This document shows, piece by piece, positions 40,957-48,859 of a DNA stretch of 52,283 bases. Below the pieces are notes generated by a model. The model worked only from the letters and a program-made list of their open reading frames with translations, had not been told where the DNA came from and did not search any database. Position numbers and translations under genes: made by a program. Each line of letters begins with the position of its first letter. Position 1 is the first letter of the stretch. Source of the DNA: a virus; the IMG/VR virus record IMGVR_UViG_3300020171_000039, positions 1 through 52,283 of that record. One strand, given 5' to 3'.

Positions 40957-42381
40957 CTAGGCCGTGATCGTCCCGGTGCAGTAGAACCCGCCGTCCACAG
41001 GCATCCGCCCGTACCGGCTCCAGGTCCCCTTGCGGACGAGGAAGTCGGTCAGGGTGATCGTGGGGGTCTGGGTGAACATCTGGTACGGAGCGTAGATGTA
41101 ACCCGTGTCCCACATGTTGTCACCCTTGTGGCCCATGAGGTACGTGTCGGTGTTGATGTAGCTGTCCTTGTAGACCGTCCACTGGTTGTTCAGCACGCCG
41201 ATCTTGTGGACGCCGCGACCCTTGATGGCTCCGCCGGTCCGCTTGAACCCGGGCAGAGTCTCGATGACGTTGCAGACCCCGACACCGGCCACGATCCACT
41301 CGGCCTCGGCGCGCTGGGTCGTGGAGTAGATCCGGTTCTGGGCCTGGACCAGGCTGTCGAGGAAGGAGAGCTTGTGCTCGGTGTACGAGACACCAGCACC
41401 CACGGTCCGGGACCACGCAGGCTGGACGTTGGTCGAGATCCGGAACAGATCGTTGATGATCTTGTGGTCGATCTCGTACTTCATCTCGCTGACCTGGGCG
41501 GCAACGAGCTCGACCTCGGCATCGAGACCGTGGACGATCTTGTAGTCGGTCTGGACATCCAGCGACCACTTGCTCACGATCCGGTCGGCCTGGGCCGTCA
41601 CCGGACGCGAGGTCAGGACCATGTCGGTCTCGGGCTGGAGGTACGTGCCCTCGTTGTCGTAGTCGTACGAGGCATCGATGGTCGCTGCGGCAGTGATGTT
41701 CGCGGAGAACGTCACGTCGTATGCGCCAGTGGAGTAGTTGATGGTGTTGTTCCCGCCTGCATTGACGTCACCGATCAACGCGCCTGCGCCATCGTCGGTG
41801 ACCAACAGACCGTCAGAGGTCACGATCTGGAGACGGCCTGCCAGAGCCGGGACCCAGGCCAGGTTGCCGGTGTACTGGGCAACCGCACCGGTGCCGACAT
41901 CGAGCTGCTCCGAGTCGATCTCCTTCGAGGTGAACGACGTCGAAGGATTCTCGATGATGTCACGACCAGCAACCGCTGTACCTTTGGTCACGCCGTACAG
42001 GAACTTCAGGAAGAAGACCAGCGACGTCGGACCCTGCATCGGCTGGGTCGAGACGAGCTCATGTGCGATCAGGTTCGGGAACACTGCCCGGACGATCGGG
42101 AACGCCCACCGGTCAAAGGACCCGACGTACTGGAGCCGCGTGGTCTCGTCCAGGGCGTCGTAGTACTCTTGCTGGTTGTGCATCATCAGAGCGGTCATGA
42201 GCCGGACTTTCTCGTCCTTGATGCCTTCGAGCATCTCGCCCATGGTGTACCGCACCGTGGTCTTGGATCCGCGGCGCTCGTACGCCTTCTCGAACAGGAT
42301 CCGGTCCTTGGCCTTGGCGAGCCCTTCCATCAGCCGGGTCGCGTCCTCCATCCCTTTGTTCACGCCTTCACGAATGATCAT
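40957..42381 (-). CDS. Major capsid protein (T4 gp23-like)
   Basis: The 474-residue product resembles gp23-type HK97-fold capsid proteins: PIVRAVFPNLIAHELVSTQP and MQGPTSLVFFLKFLYG near 94-130, a central insertion (INYSTGAYDVTF) near 216, the long helical ELVAAQVSEMKYEIDHKIIN, and a C-terminal YIYAPYQMFTQ with RYGRMPVDGGFY. The N-terminal 50 residues are helical and charged, as in propeptides removed by the prohead protease. GAGGAGG precedes ATG 42381. The prohead protease gene is immediately upstream. Confidence 0.85.
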   Translation of the reverse strand: MIIREGVNKGMEDATRLMEGLAKAKDRILFEKAYERRGSKTTVRYTMGEMLEGIKDEKVRLMTALMMHNQQEYYDALDETTRLQYVGSFDRWAFPIVRAVFPNLIAHELVSTQPMQGPTSLVFFLKFLYGVTKGTAVAGRDIIENPSTSFTSKEIDSEQLDVGTGAVAQYTGNLAWVPALAGRLQIVTSDGLLVTDDGAGALIGDVNAGGNNTINYSTGAYDVTFSANITAAATIDASYDYDNEGTYLQPETDMVLTSRPVTAQADRIVSKWSLDVQTDYKIVHGLDAEVELVAAQVSEMKYEIDHKIINDLFRISTNVQPAWSRTVGAGVSYTEHKLSFLDSLVQAQNRIYSTTQRAEAEWIVAGVGVCNVIETLPGFKRTGGAIKGRGVHKIGVLNNQWTVYKDSYINTDTYLMGHKGDNMWDTGYIYAPYQMFTQTPTITLTDFLVRKGTWSRYGRMPVDGGFYCTGTITA

Positions 42382-42420
42382 CTTGTCCTCCTCGAAAGGA
42401 TGCTTGTTGGCTTCACCCGG

Positions 42421-44946
42421 CTACTTCACTACCGCTAGGAATCTAGCGAGTACGGGATCGGCGTCCTTGGTCTCATGGCGTCGTGGACGCCGGTCACGCT
42501 TCTTGGATTCATGAGCAGGCCCGTCGTCGAGGTCGATCATGTATCCGTTATTACGAGTGTACTCGAACTTCTTGATTCGGTATCCGAGCTGCTCCAAAGC
42601 CACCTCGATATCATCCGCCAGGTCTGAATCTTCCTCGACCTGGACGCCGATCTCAAGGATGTCACCGTTCCATTCGTACCCGATGGCGTCGGCGTTCTCG
42701 ATCTCGTACTTGTCCAGGATATCCTGGATCTTCATCGTAGCGGTATATTCGTTGACCTCAGCTTCGTTCTTGCGAGGCTTCCGAGTACGCTTCTTGGATT
42801 CGTCGTACCCAGGGTCCATCCACTTCCGGTAATCTCCGATCATCTCCTTGACGACAGGGAACTGGCGGAGGTGCGTCTCGATCTGGTCGACAGCGTTGGG
42901 ATTGATTGAGGACCACGCGTCTTCCTGGTCGAAGGTGTCAACCCAGCCCCGGACGAGCTGCTCGAACTGCTCCTGGACCGCTGCTCCGAGCTTGGTGTAC
43001 CCCTGACCGAACTGGAGAAGTTGCTCGATGTCCTCTTCCTCGTAGGCCTCCTTGAGCTTCTTCTCGGAGAGGCGTCCTCGAACCGTCGACTCCTTGACGG
43101 CCTTGGTCCACTTCTGGATCTTGGATTCGGGAAGGTCTAAGCCTCTCGCCTTGAACTCGTCCTGCATTCCTCCGAGAGCATTCCCAAGGCCATGCCGGTT
43201 AGGACCTGATTTCTCTGTCGAGAGCTTGATCTGAGTCTTATTGTACTCGGCCTTAAGATCTGTATCGGACAGATCCTTCCAAGGACGCTCGTCGACATCC
43301 GCAGGATCCGGACCTGCCGGAGGACGGAACCGAGCAGGAGGACTCCCAGAGGCCCACTCGTTGATCGCTGCGACAGCCTGCTGACGGGTCATGCTCTTGA
43401 AGTGCTCGGTCATCTGCCGGATCAACAGGCCCTTGAGCTGTCTCCGAGCCTTGGTCTTCGCCTCCTGGATGCCTGCGGTGGCCTTGTCGAGGAACTTGGA
43501 GTAGGCCTCGTACTCAGGCTCGTCGTCATGGATCGTCACTACCCCAGGGAACGTGATCCCGTACCGGCCAGCGTTGTCCAAGATCTCGACGACAAGCGAC
43601 TTGAGATTGCCTCGGACCTTCTGTGCCAAAGCCTCGTGGTTGGCAGAGAACCGATGACCGTAGAGGTACTGGTAGAGAGCTCCGAACATCGACTCGGCAG
43701 CTTCACCAGCGTACTCAGGAACAGACTTCGGTGCGACCTCGTTCACAGCCTCGGTCTCGACCAGCGTCGCCCACACACGCCTGACGTCCTTGAGAGTCTC
43801 GCACGCAGCGAGCATCTTCTTCGCCAGCTTCATGTGCGAAGGCTTGACCCGCTCGGTGACCTTGGAGATCAACGCCTGGCGCTTCGCAGCCTCTTTCTCG
43901 TCGAGGATCGCCTCGAACACCTGACGCAAGGCTCCGGCCTCGGTCTTGGACTTGCGCAGCTCTGCGATCTCGTGGACAGCTGCGGTCACGATCTTCTCAG
44001 CAGCCTCGGCCCGGGCTTCGGCATCGTCGTCGTACAGCTTGGTCACTGCGTCGTCCTTGGCTCCGCACTCAGGACACGCCATCGGACCACCCTCGGGCAG
44101 GCCCTTGCCACGCTTGAACTTCGCACCGCACTCAGAACACTTGTACGAACCCGAGTCCTTGGACATCACGAACTGCAGATCTTTCTGGACCGTGCCGAGG
44201 GTCTGCTCGATCCGACGAAGCTGGTCCTGCTGGGCTTGGGTGACGGGGTCGATCTCGTCAGCACGCTCGACAAGCTTCTGAGAAGCAGAAGCCACGAGAC
44301 CCCAGTCCGAGATCTCCCGGGCCAGGTCGACACACTTCTCCAACATCTGAGGCGACGTCGACACGGCTTCGACCAACTGCTTCAGGACGCTACCGGCCTG
44401 CTTCGATTCGATCGACTCGGACACACGTGAAGGGTACGCCCCAGGAGTCGAAGGGTTGATCACGAAGTCCCAGGTCTCGGCCTCGTAGTCATCCTGGACA
44501 CAGTCGGACCCGGACTCGTGCTTCACGGACCCGCGTCCTCTGGAGGAAGTGCCCAGGCGTACGCCTGCACGGAACATCGTCGCAGCGATCTGTCCGTGAG
44601 GGGTCTCGAGGATGTCGTAGGTAGCGTTGATCGTCCCGTCCGGAGCAAGGTCGACTTCGGTGACGATGTGCGACGTGAGCTCAGGACGCTCTTCGTCCTC
44701 GGGCTTGGGATGTCCGAGGTTGCCGACCATCTGACGAGAAGCTAACCGCTCCTTGAAGTCGACCGAACCAAGGACCTTCTCCCAGACCTTCCTGGGATAG
44801 ATCCGGTTGTTCTCGTTCTTGGTGTCACAGGCCTGGGACTTGCCAGCGACTCTCATCAACACACCGGACGGGAGTCGTGCCCGGTCTTCGGTGATGATCT
44901 CGTATTGCGTCGTAGGTCTGTAATAATCGATCAACATCTTGGTCAT
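42421..44946 (-). CDS. Prohead protease fused to scaffold-like region
   Basis: Residues 1-175 form a T4 gp21-type S80 protease: NENNRIYP at 44-51, likely catalytic His79 in LGHP and Ser134/135 in GTSSRG. The remaining 660 residues are long charged helices, suggesting scaffold or core function, with a zinc ribbon (C270/C273, C291/C294) inside. Basic ESKK motifs lie at 716 and 813 near the C-terminus. In T4 protease (gp21) and scaffold (gp22) are separate; here one 841-residue chain seems to hold both. ATG 44946 overlaps the previous stop as ATGA. Confidence 0.75.
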   Translation of the reverse strand: MTKMLIDYYRPTTQYEIITEDRARLPSGVLMRVAGKSQACDTKNENNRIYPRKVWEKVLGSVDFKERLASRQMVGNLGHPKPEDEERPELTSHIVTEVDLAPDGTINATYDILETPHGQIAATMFRAGVRLGTSSRGRGSVKHESGSDCVQDDYEAETWDFVINPSTPGAYPSRVSESIESKQAGSVLKQLVEAVSTSPQMLEKCVDLAREISDWGLVASASQKLVERADEIDPVTQAQQDQLRRIEQTLGTVQKDLQFVMSKDSGSYKCSECGAKFKRGKGLPEGGPMACPECGAKDDAVTKLYDDDAEARAEAAEKIVTAAVHEIAELRKSKTEAGALRQVFEAILDEKEAAKRQALISKVTERVKPSHMKLAKKMLAACETLKDVRRVWATLVETEAVNEVAPKSVPEYAGEAAESMFGALYQYLYGHRFSANHEALAQKVRGNLKSLVVEILDNAGRYGITFPGVVTIHDDEPEYEAYSKFLDKATAGIQEAKTKARRQLKGLLIRQMTEHFKSMTRQQAVAAINEWASGSPPARFRPPAGPDPADVDERPWKDLSDTDLKAEYNKTQIKLSTEKSGPNRHGLGNALGGMQDEFKARGLDLPESKIQKWTKAVKESTVRGRLSEKKLKEAYEEEDIEQLLQFGQGYTKLGAAVQEQFEQLVRGWVDTFDQEDAWSSINPNAVDQIETHLRQFPVVKEMIGDYRKWMDPGYDESKKRTRKPRKNEAEVNEYTATMKIQDILDKYEIENADAIGYEWNGDILEIGVQVEEDSDLADDIEVALEQLGYRIKKFEYTRNNGYMIDLDDGPAHESKKRDRRPRRHETKDADPVLARFLAVVK

Positions 44947-45773
44947 TTGAACGTCCTCCGTAGAAGCTCTCGTTCGTGATTGTCTACAGGCTCGTCAAGG
45001 AGCTGCTTCATGGTCACGCCGAGGTCTTCGTCGGATCCCCTCATTGCGTTGAACCGCGCTAGCTTCTTATAGAACGTCTTTCCCTTAGCGGAACGAGCGA
45101 ACTGTTGAATGCCCTTTTGTTGAGCAGCTTTGTTCTTCCTTGCGCTCTTCCTTGCAGCTGCTGACTTCGAGGCGTCGGGTCGTTCAGTGTCCCGTTTGTC
45201 CCGGTCTCGTTCGGGCTTGTCGATGTCTTCGTCGATTCTTGCAAGGAAGATATTCTTCGTGTTCGTTGACTCGAATTCAACAGGCCACCGAGGACGATAG
45301 GTCTTCTTGGCGAATGCAACAGTCCTGATCCTGTCGACAACGAACATCTTGATCGTGCTCTTGTTGTCGTCGTAACCGAAGAACACCACGGTCTTCTTCG
45401 GAGGCTTGTCGTATCCGTTGACGTGGATGTTCCTTACACGCAACGAATAAGGAAACACGGTCCTGTACACCTTGCGATCGTCGGTGACCTTGGGACGATA
45501 GAAGATCCGAACCGCCTTCCTTGATCTGGCTGCTCCTGCGATGAACTCGATGATCTCTTTCGATCGGCTGTTGAGGTAGCCCCAGACCGCTCTGGACTTC
45601 CCGATTGGACGACCTGGATCGACGGCTAGCAGATTCGAACGTTCCGGATCTGTGGTCATTGCTGTGTACTCAGCGAGGAACAGCTCTTCGATCAAAGCTT
45701 CTTCTACCCCGATCCCGATCTTCTCGCCAAGTCTCAGGCGCTGAGGGTATGTCAGTCTTGGTGTCTCAGCCAT
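44943..45773 (-). CDS. WYL-like domain protein with basic tail
   Basis: Residues 82-165 resemble a WYL-type SH3-like fold: AVRIFYRPK, RTVFPYSLRVRNIHVNG, then MFVVDRIRTVAF and a TYRPRWPVEF close. WYL domains usually sense ligands in bacterial regulators; no helix-turn-helix is seen here. The tail (about 190-225) is rich in Lys, Arg and Ala and could bind nucleic acid. The gene is coupled by ATGA to the protease-scaffold gene. Family assignment is tentative. Confidence 0.5.
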   Translation of the reverse strand: MAETPRLTYPQRLRLGEKIGIGVEEALIEELFLAEYTAMTTDPERSNLLAVDPGRPIGKSRAVWGYLNSRSKEIIEFIAGAARSRKAVRIFYRPKVTDDRKVYRTVFPYSLRVRNIHVNGYDKPPKKTVVFFGYDDNKSTIKMFVVDRIRTVAFAKKTYRPRWPVEFESTNTKNIFLARIDEDIDKPERDRDKRDTERPDASKSAAARKSARKNKAAQQKGIQQFARSAKGKTFYKKLARFNAMRGSDEDLGVTMKQLLDEPVDNHERELLRRTFK

Positions 45774-46335
45774 TGACGAACTCTAGGATCACGGCCTCGG
45801 GACTTGCACCTCGGAGGACTCTGTCGATCATGTCCCCGGCGTCGACAGGATCAATAGCCTTGACGACCTCGCCGTCTACCACGACCTTCACAGGCTTTCC
45901 CTTGTGATCGAAGAAGAACTGGTAAGCCTTGTTGCCTTTGTTGCCAGCGTACACGAATCCTTCCTTGGTCTTCTCGAAGGTCTTGTCGGATAGCTTCGCT
46001 ACTTGGCCTGCTCCGAATCCTAGTCCAGCGATGAGCAACGGTATCTCACGGACTATTGCAGCTCCGATCTGTGCAGTGATCCCTGCGAGCTTTCCCAGTC
46101 CCATGATGATCGGTGCCAGCAGCGCCGACTCGTCAACCACCTCCACGGTCTCGCCAAGGCCTAGACGCTTCTTCGCTATCCCGGTCACATACGACCACTC
46201 CCGATCTGTGAACTTCGACACAGGCTTCTTGAACTTGGTAGCAGCACTCTTCTTCGCTGCTGCCCAGTAGTCCTCTGCTCTGTCTGGTGTCTCTCCGGCC
46301 TGTCGAGCTAGTGCATATAGAACAGCAGCTGGCAT
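45766..46335 (-). CDS. Hydrophobic-core protein of unknown function (189 aa)
   Basis: The N-terminal 60 residues are helical and basic (DYWAAAKKSAATKFKK, YVTGIAKKRLGLG). A Gly/Ala/Ile-rich hydrophobic stretch follows at about 70-112 (LLAPIIMGLGKLAG, IPLLIAGLGFGAG), possibly membrane-interacting. A beta hairpin (KPVKVVVDGEVVKAID) leads to the C-terminus. It overlaps the WYL-like gene by 8 bases. A virion or membrane role is possible but unproven. Confidence 0.6.
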   Translation of the reverse strand: MPAAVLYALARQAGETPDRAEDYWAAAKKSAATKFKKPVSKFTDREWSYVTGIAKKRLGLGETVEVVDESALLAPIIMGLGKLAGITAQIGAAIVREIPLLIAGLGFGAGQVAKLSDKTFEKTKEGFVYAGNKGNKAYQFFFDHKGKPVKVVVDGEVVKAIDPVDAGDMIDRVLRGASPEAVILEFVNG

Positions 46336-46337
46336 CG

Positions 46338-46763
46338 CTACCTCCCTGAGAGAATCTGTTCGAGTTTGTTGATGTCGTCCTGGAGAGTCTCGATCTGTCG
46401 AGTGATCCGATCGATGTCGTAACGGTTCCTTGTACTGTCCTTGAGCTTCTCGATCATCAACTCCTTGAGGTTGCCAAGAGCTTTATCCATCGCTGTGAGG
46501 TTGGACTGGATCCTGGTCTTGAGGTCCCCGACCTTCTCAGCCATCTCTGCCTTGAGTTCGTCCTTGGTCTCTTCAAGAGCTGTGTCGAACTTGTCCTCGA
46601 CGGCCTTGTCGACTTCCCCGACCTGAACCCCTGACTCGGTCCATCCCGTGATCTCTGAGAGCTTAGGACCTCCGAACAATGCGAGGAGAACAGGCAACAG
46701 AATCGTGATCCAGTGCTTGACACTCTTGGGATCGAGTACGATCTTCCCGGTCTCGTCAGCCAT
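46338..46763 (-). CDS. Membrane-anchored coiled-coil protein (spanin- or holin-like candidate)
   Basis: From ATG 46763 (GAGGA upstream) the 141-residue product has one short N-terminal hydrophobic span (HWITILLPVLLALFGG, 17-32), then an unbroken charged coiled coil from about 50 to the end (EKVGDLKTRIQSNL, RITRQIETLQDDINKLEQIL). This is the layout of an inner-membrane spanin or a membrane tether. It overlaps the signal-peptide protein by 8 bases, as i-/o-spanin pairs often do. No endolysin is adjacent. Confidence 0.55.
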   Translation of the reverse strand: MADETGKIVLDPKSVKHWITILLPVLLALFGGPKLSEITGWTESGVQVGEVDKAVEDKFDTALEETKDELKAEMAEKVGDLKTRIQSNLTAMDKALGNLKELMIEKLKDSTRNRYDIDRITRQIETLQDDINKLEQILSGR

Positions 46764-46950
46764 CGTCTTCCTCTTCGTCAAGTTCCAAGTCGATATTGTC
46801 CAGCTCTTCCTGGATCTTGTCGAACTCTTGTTCGATCTGGAGCTGCTGGATCACCAGCTCTGTTTCTTCTAGAAGGGCTGTAGCTCTATCAACGAGAGAA
46901 GGCTCAAGAGGCGAGCCTGCTAAGACGAATAATAGAGACAGTATTCTCAT
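46756..46950 (-). CDS. Small secreted acidic coiled-coil protein
   Basis: I start at ATG 46950 (GAAGG six bases ahead) so that the product begins with a signal-like segment MRILSLLFVLAGSP; 46977 would bury it. The mature part is an acidic coiled coil (LVIQQLQIEQEFDKIQEEL) ending in DEEEDDG. There is no lipobox cysteine, so it is not a standard o-spanin. Together with the overlapping gene it may form an envelope pair. It has 64 residues. Confidence 0.5.
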   Translation of the reverse strand: MRILSLLFVLAGSPLEPSLVDRATALLEETELVIQQLQIEQEFDKIQEELDNIDLELDEEEDDG

Positions 46951-47025
46951 GGAGAACCTTCGTTGTGTCAGCTCCAAGAAGGCGCTTATGTGAGCAGGAG
47001 TTCTGTCGAGCGTAACGAGTAAGAG

Positions 47026-47433
47026 CTACTCGTACCAGCCCTCGAAGCCAGCGCTTACGATACCCGAGCCTCCAGTAGCATAGCTCCGGATCTCGATATC
47101 AGTACCAGCAACGAAGGACGGAGGCTCTTCGAGGATCCTCTGGAAGTTGGCGTAGGCGATCGACTCTCGTGACGAGATCTTCCAGGACTCTCCAGGAGGA
47201 CGGTACCACAACGCGAACCTCGTAGAGACCGACCCGGCTTCCGATCCCATCCACGAGGTGACGTACAGAGTCTTCCCAGCTGGGACAGTGTAGACCGCTC
47301 CATCCGCTGCTCCTTCCCCTGCTGGTATCAGCAAGAACGGACCGGAGGCTCCTGTATCTGCGATGGTCAACGCTCCGGCGTTCACCCCTCCAGTCCCGAC
47401 AGCGCTACACTCGACTCGGAACACTCGGAACAC
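47026..47433 (-). CDS. 3' part of frameshift-split virion-type protein
   Basis: The frame could start at GTG 47433 but has no ribosome site there. Its N-terminus (FRVFRVECSAVGTGG) and following beta-rich sequence (YTVPAGKTLYVTSWMGS, RFALWYRPPGESW) read as the continuation of the ORF ending at 47382, with a -1 join at 47436. It is probably the C-terminal 136 residues of a 529-residue beta-rich virion protein. YTVPAGKT is a motif I know from other phage structural proteins. Confidence 0.55.
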   Translation of the reverse strand: MFRVFRVECSAVGTGGVNAGALTIADTGASGPFLLIPAGEGAADGAVYTVPAGKTLYVTSWMGSEAGSVSTRFALWYRPPGESWKISSRESIAYANFQRILEEPPSFVAGTDIEIRSYATGGSGIVSAGFEGWYE

Positions 47434-48614
47434 TCGAGGTTACTTGTTGCCAGTGCCATCCCGTTCGTCGGGAAGGTGTCGCTCTGGAACGCTCCGGCTG
47501 CGTCCAGACCGTACAGCGTGACGCTATGACAGCCTGTTCCAGGAACACCAGCGCCCTTGGCAGGATCGTCCTCGACACTTCCGGAGATCACGGTGAAGGT
47601 GTCAGCAACTACCAGGTACGGCATCGGAGTCGAAGTATTCCTCACCGTCTCCCAGGTAGCTCCGACCGTAGGATTGTATCCCCACACGTGGAACGCGACC
47701 TTCCCAGGCACGAGGTTCTTCGCGATGCTATAGCCCCGAGGCTCTGCTGATACCATCAGACTTCCGCCGTTGATAGACCTGACATTCTGGAACAGTCCCG
47801 AGGTCGTGTCCATCGCTGCGATCACAGCCTTGACCAGTTCAGCATCGTCTTGGTCAACGATGCTATCATTAACCCGGTGACTCGACGCCTTGAATCCTTG
47901 TCGAAGCAGGGTCTGGATCACGAACGTCCCTTGTGCTACTGCCCCGTTGGTGTACGAGATCCTGTAGTATCGTGCGCTAGGAGTCCACGAATACACCTTA
48001 CCCGAAGCTCCGCCTGTCAAGGTGTACCAGTCCGAATCGATAACGGTCGTCTCGTCATGACTCCACTCTACCACGAGACCGTCAACCGCTGAATCCTGAT
48101 CTGAGACGACCCCGAGGACAACAATTCCATAGGCCAAGGTGTCAGCCCACTCTCCGACGAACGACTCACCTCCTCCTAGAAGCGTGGTCGTAGAGTTCTT
48201 CGCTACGACCACGCTCACTGCCCCGATCTCTGCAGCGCTGTTGTCGTAGTCGAGGTACTTGTCATCTACGGTACCTCGGACGCTGTAACGACGAGTAGCA
48301 GCGTCGTACGTGATCTCGCTGAAGGGGTTGTCGTCGAGTCCTCTTGTGCGGATCGTATAAGCATCATCCGCCTCAGATCCGGCATACGTCGCCAGGACCA
48401 GCACCGATCCAGTTGCTGACACGATCCGATCCACGACTCTACGAGTCTCGTTGTAGAACAGAGCTCCGACGACACTCGAAGGGAATGTCGTAGCAGCGTC
48501 GGTGACCTGCTCTGCTATCGCTGCGGTGACTGTACCTGCTTCAAGTTCAGTCCCGATGTAGGCTGCGAGAGCCTCTTCGTATGATGCGAATGATTCGTCG
48601 TATGCACGCTTCAT
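47382..48614 (-). CDS. Beta-rich virion-type protein, 5' part (frameshifted)
   Basis: ATG 48614 has AGGAGG four bases upstream; the longer start at 48635 is less likely. The 410 residues in this frame are mostly beta-strands (VVEWSHDETTVIDSDWYTL, GKVYSWTPSARYYRISYTNG, GKVAFHVWGYNPTVGATWE). The normal fold continues to about NGMALATSNL and then changes to Cys/Ser/Glu-rich sequence that looks non-coding, while the -1 frame continues naturally. A 9-base tandem repeat (47419-47436) marks the junction. Likely a decoration or fibre-type protein. Confidence 0.6.
   Translation of the reverse strand: MKRAYDESFASYEEALAAYIGTELEAGTVTAAIAEQVTDAATTFPSSVVGALFYNETRRVVDRIVSATGSVLVLATYAGSEADDAYTIRTRGLDDNPFSEITYDAATRRYSVRGTVDDKYLDYDNSAAEIGAVSVVVAKNSTTTLLGGGESFVGEWADTLAYGIVVLGVVSDQDSAVDGLVVEWSHDETTVIDSDWYTLTGGASGKVYSWTPSARYYRISYTNGAVAQGTFVIQTLLRQGFKASSHRVNDSIVDQDDAELVKAVIAAMDTTSGLFQNVRSINGGSLMVSAEPRGYSIAKNLVPGKVAFHVWGYNPTVGATWETVRNTSTPMPYLVVADTFTVISGSVEDDPAKGAGVPGTGCHSVTLYGLDAAGAFQSDTFPTNGMALATSNLECSECSESSVALSGLEG
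47419..47436. repeat. 9-base tandem repeat at a frame switch
   Basis: On the minus strand CGAGTGTTC occurs twice in a row, followed by CGAGTC. The repeat encodes RVFRVF in the downstream frame and coincides with the switch between the two ORFs. Duplication of 9 bases alone does not shift frame, so a further one-base change or slippage is needed. Confidence 0.6.
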
Positions 48615-48680
48615 GAGACCTCCTGATTGTACCACTACGGTTCAATAAGAAGGCACTTGTGTACAGGAGGATCAGGTCTG

Positions 48681-48836
48681 CTAGCCTCGGAGGTCTTCGT
48701 GGAACGGAGGGTATCTCGGATCTGAACTGAAGGTCTTGACTACGATCTTGATGGCCTTGACAAGGAATCGTTCACAGATCAGACATCGGGTCTCGGTGTC
48801 GTTGTAGTAGGCTCTGCAGTAAGGACAGGTCTTCAT
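48681..48836 (-). CDS. Small zinc-ribbon protein (51 aa)
   Basis: ATG 48836 is preceded by GAGG five bases upstream. The protein carries C4, C7, C18 and C21 (CPYC then CLIC), a four-cysteine zinc ribbon, followed by a helix (FLVKAIKIVVKTF) and a polar tail. Function is unknown; such mini-ribbons often bind nucleic acid or proteins. The next gene starts after a 66-base gap that shows only its AGGAGG site. Confidence 0.6.
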   Translation of the reverse strand: MKTCPYCRAYYNDTETRCLICERFLVKAIKIVVKTFSSDPRYPPFHEDLRG

Positions 48837-48859
48837 CCTTGCCTCGATTCTGAGAGGTT

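Noticed and set aside
42200-42381. Exact prohead protease cleavage site in the capsid N-terminus
   Set aside because: Candidates such as ILFE before KAY or EMLE before GIK do not both match the T4-type rule at all positions, so I do not assign a site.
40840-42438. 532-codon ORF on the plus strand opposite the capsid gene
   Set aside because: It mirrors a clear gp23-like gene with a ribosome site; its product is low-complexity Val/Asp/Leu/Arg sequence produced by codon bias on the other strand.
43402-44430. 342-codon plus-strand ORF
   Set aside because: Antisense shadow of the protease-scaffold gene, with no ribosome site and no recognisable domain.
47009-47028. CGAGTA/TACTCG hairpin near the stop of the gene at 47026 as a terminator
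   Set aside because: The stem has only 6 pairs and no U-tract follows, and the next gene is close and probably co-transcribed.
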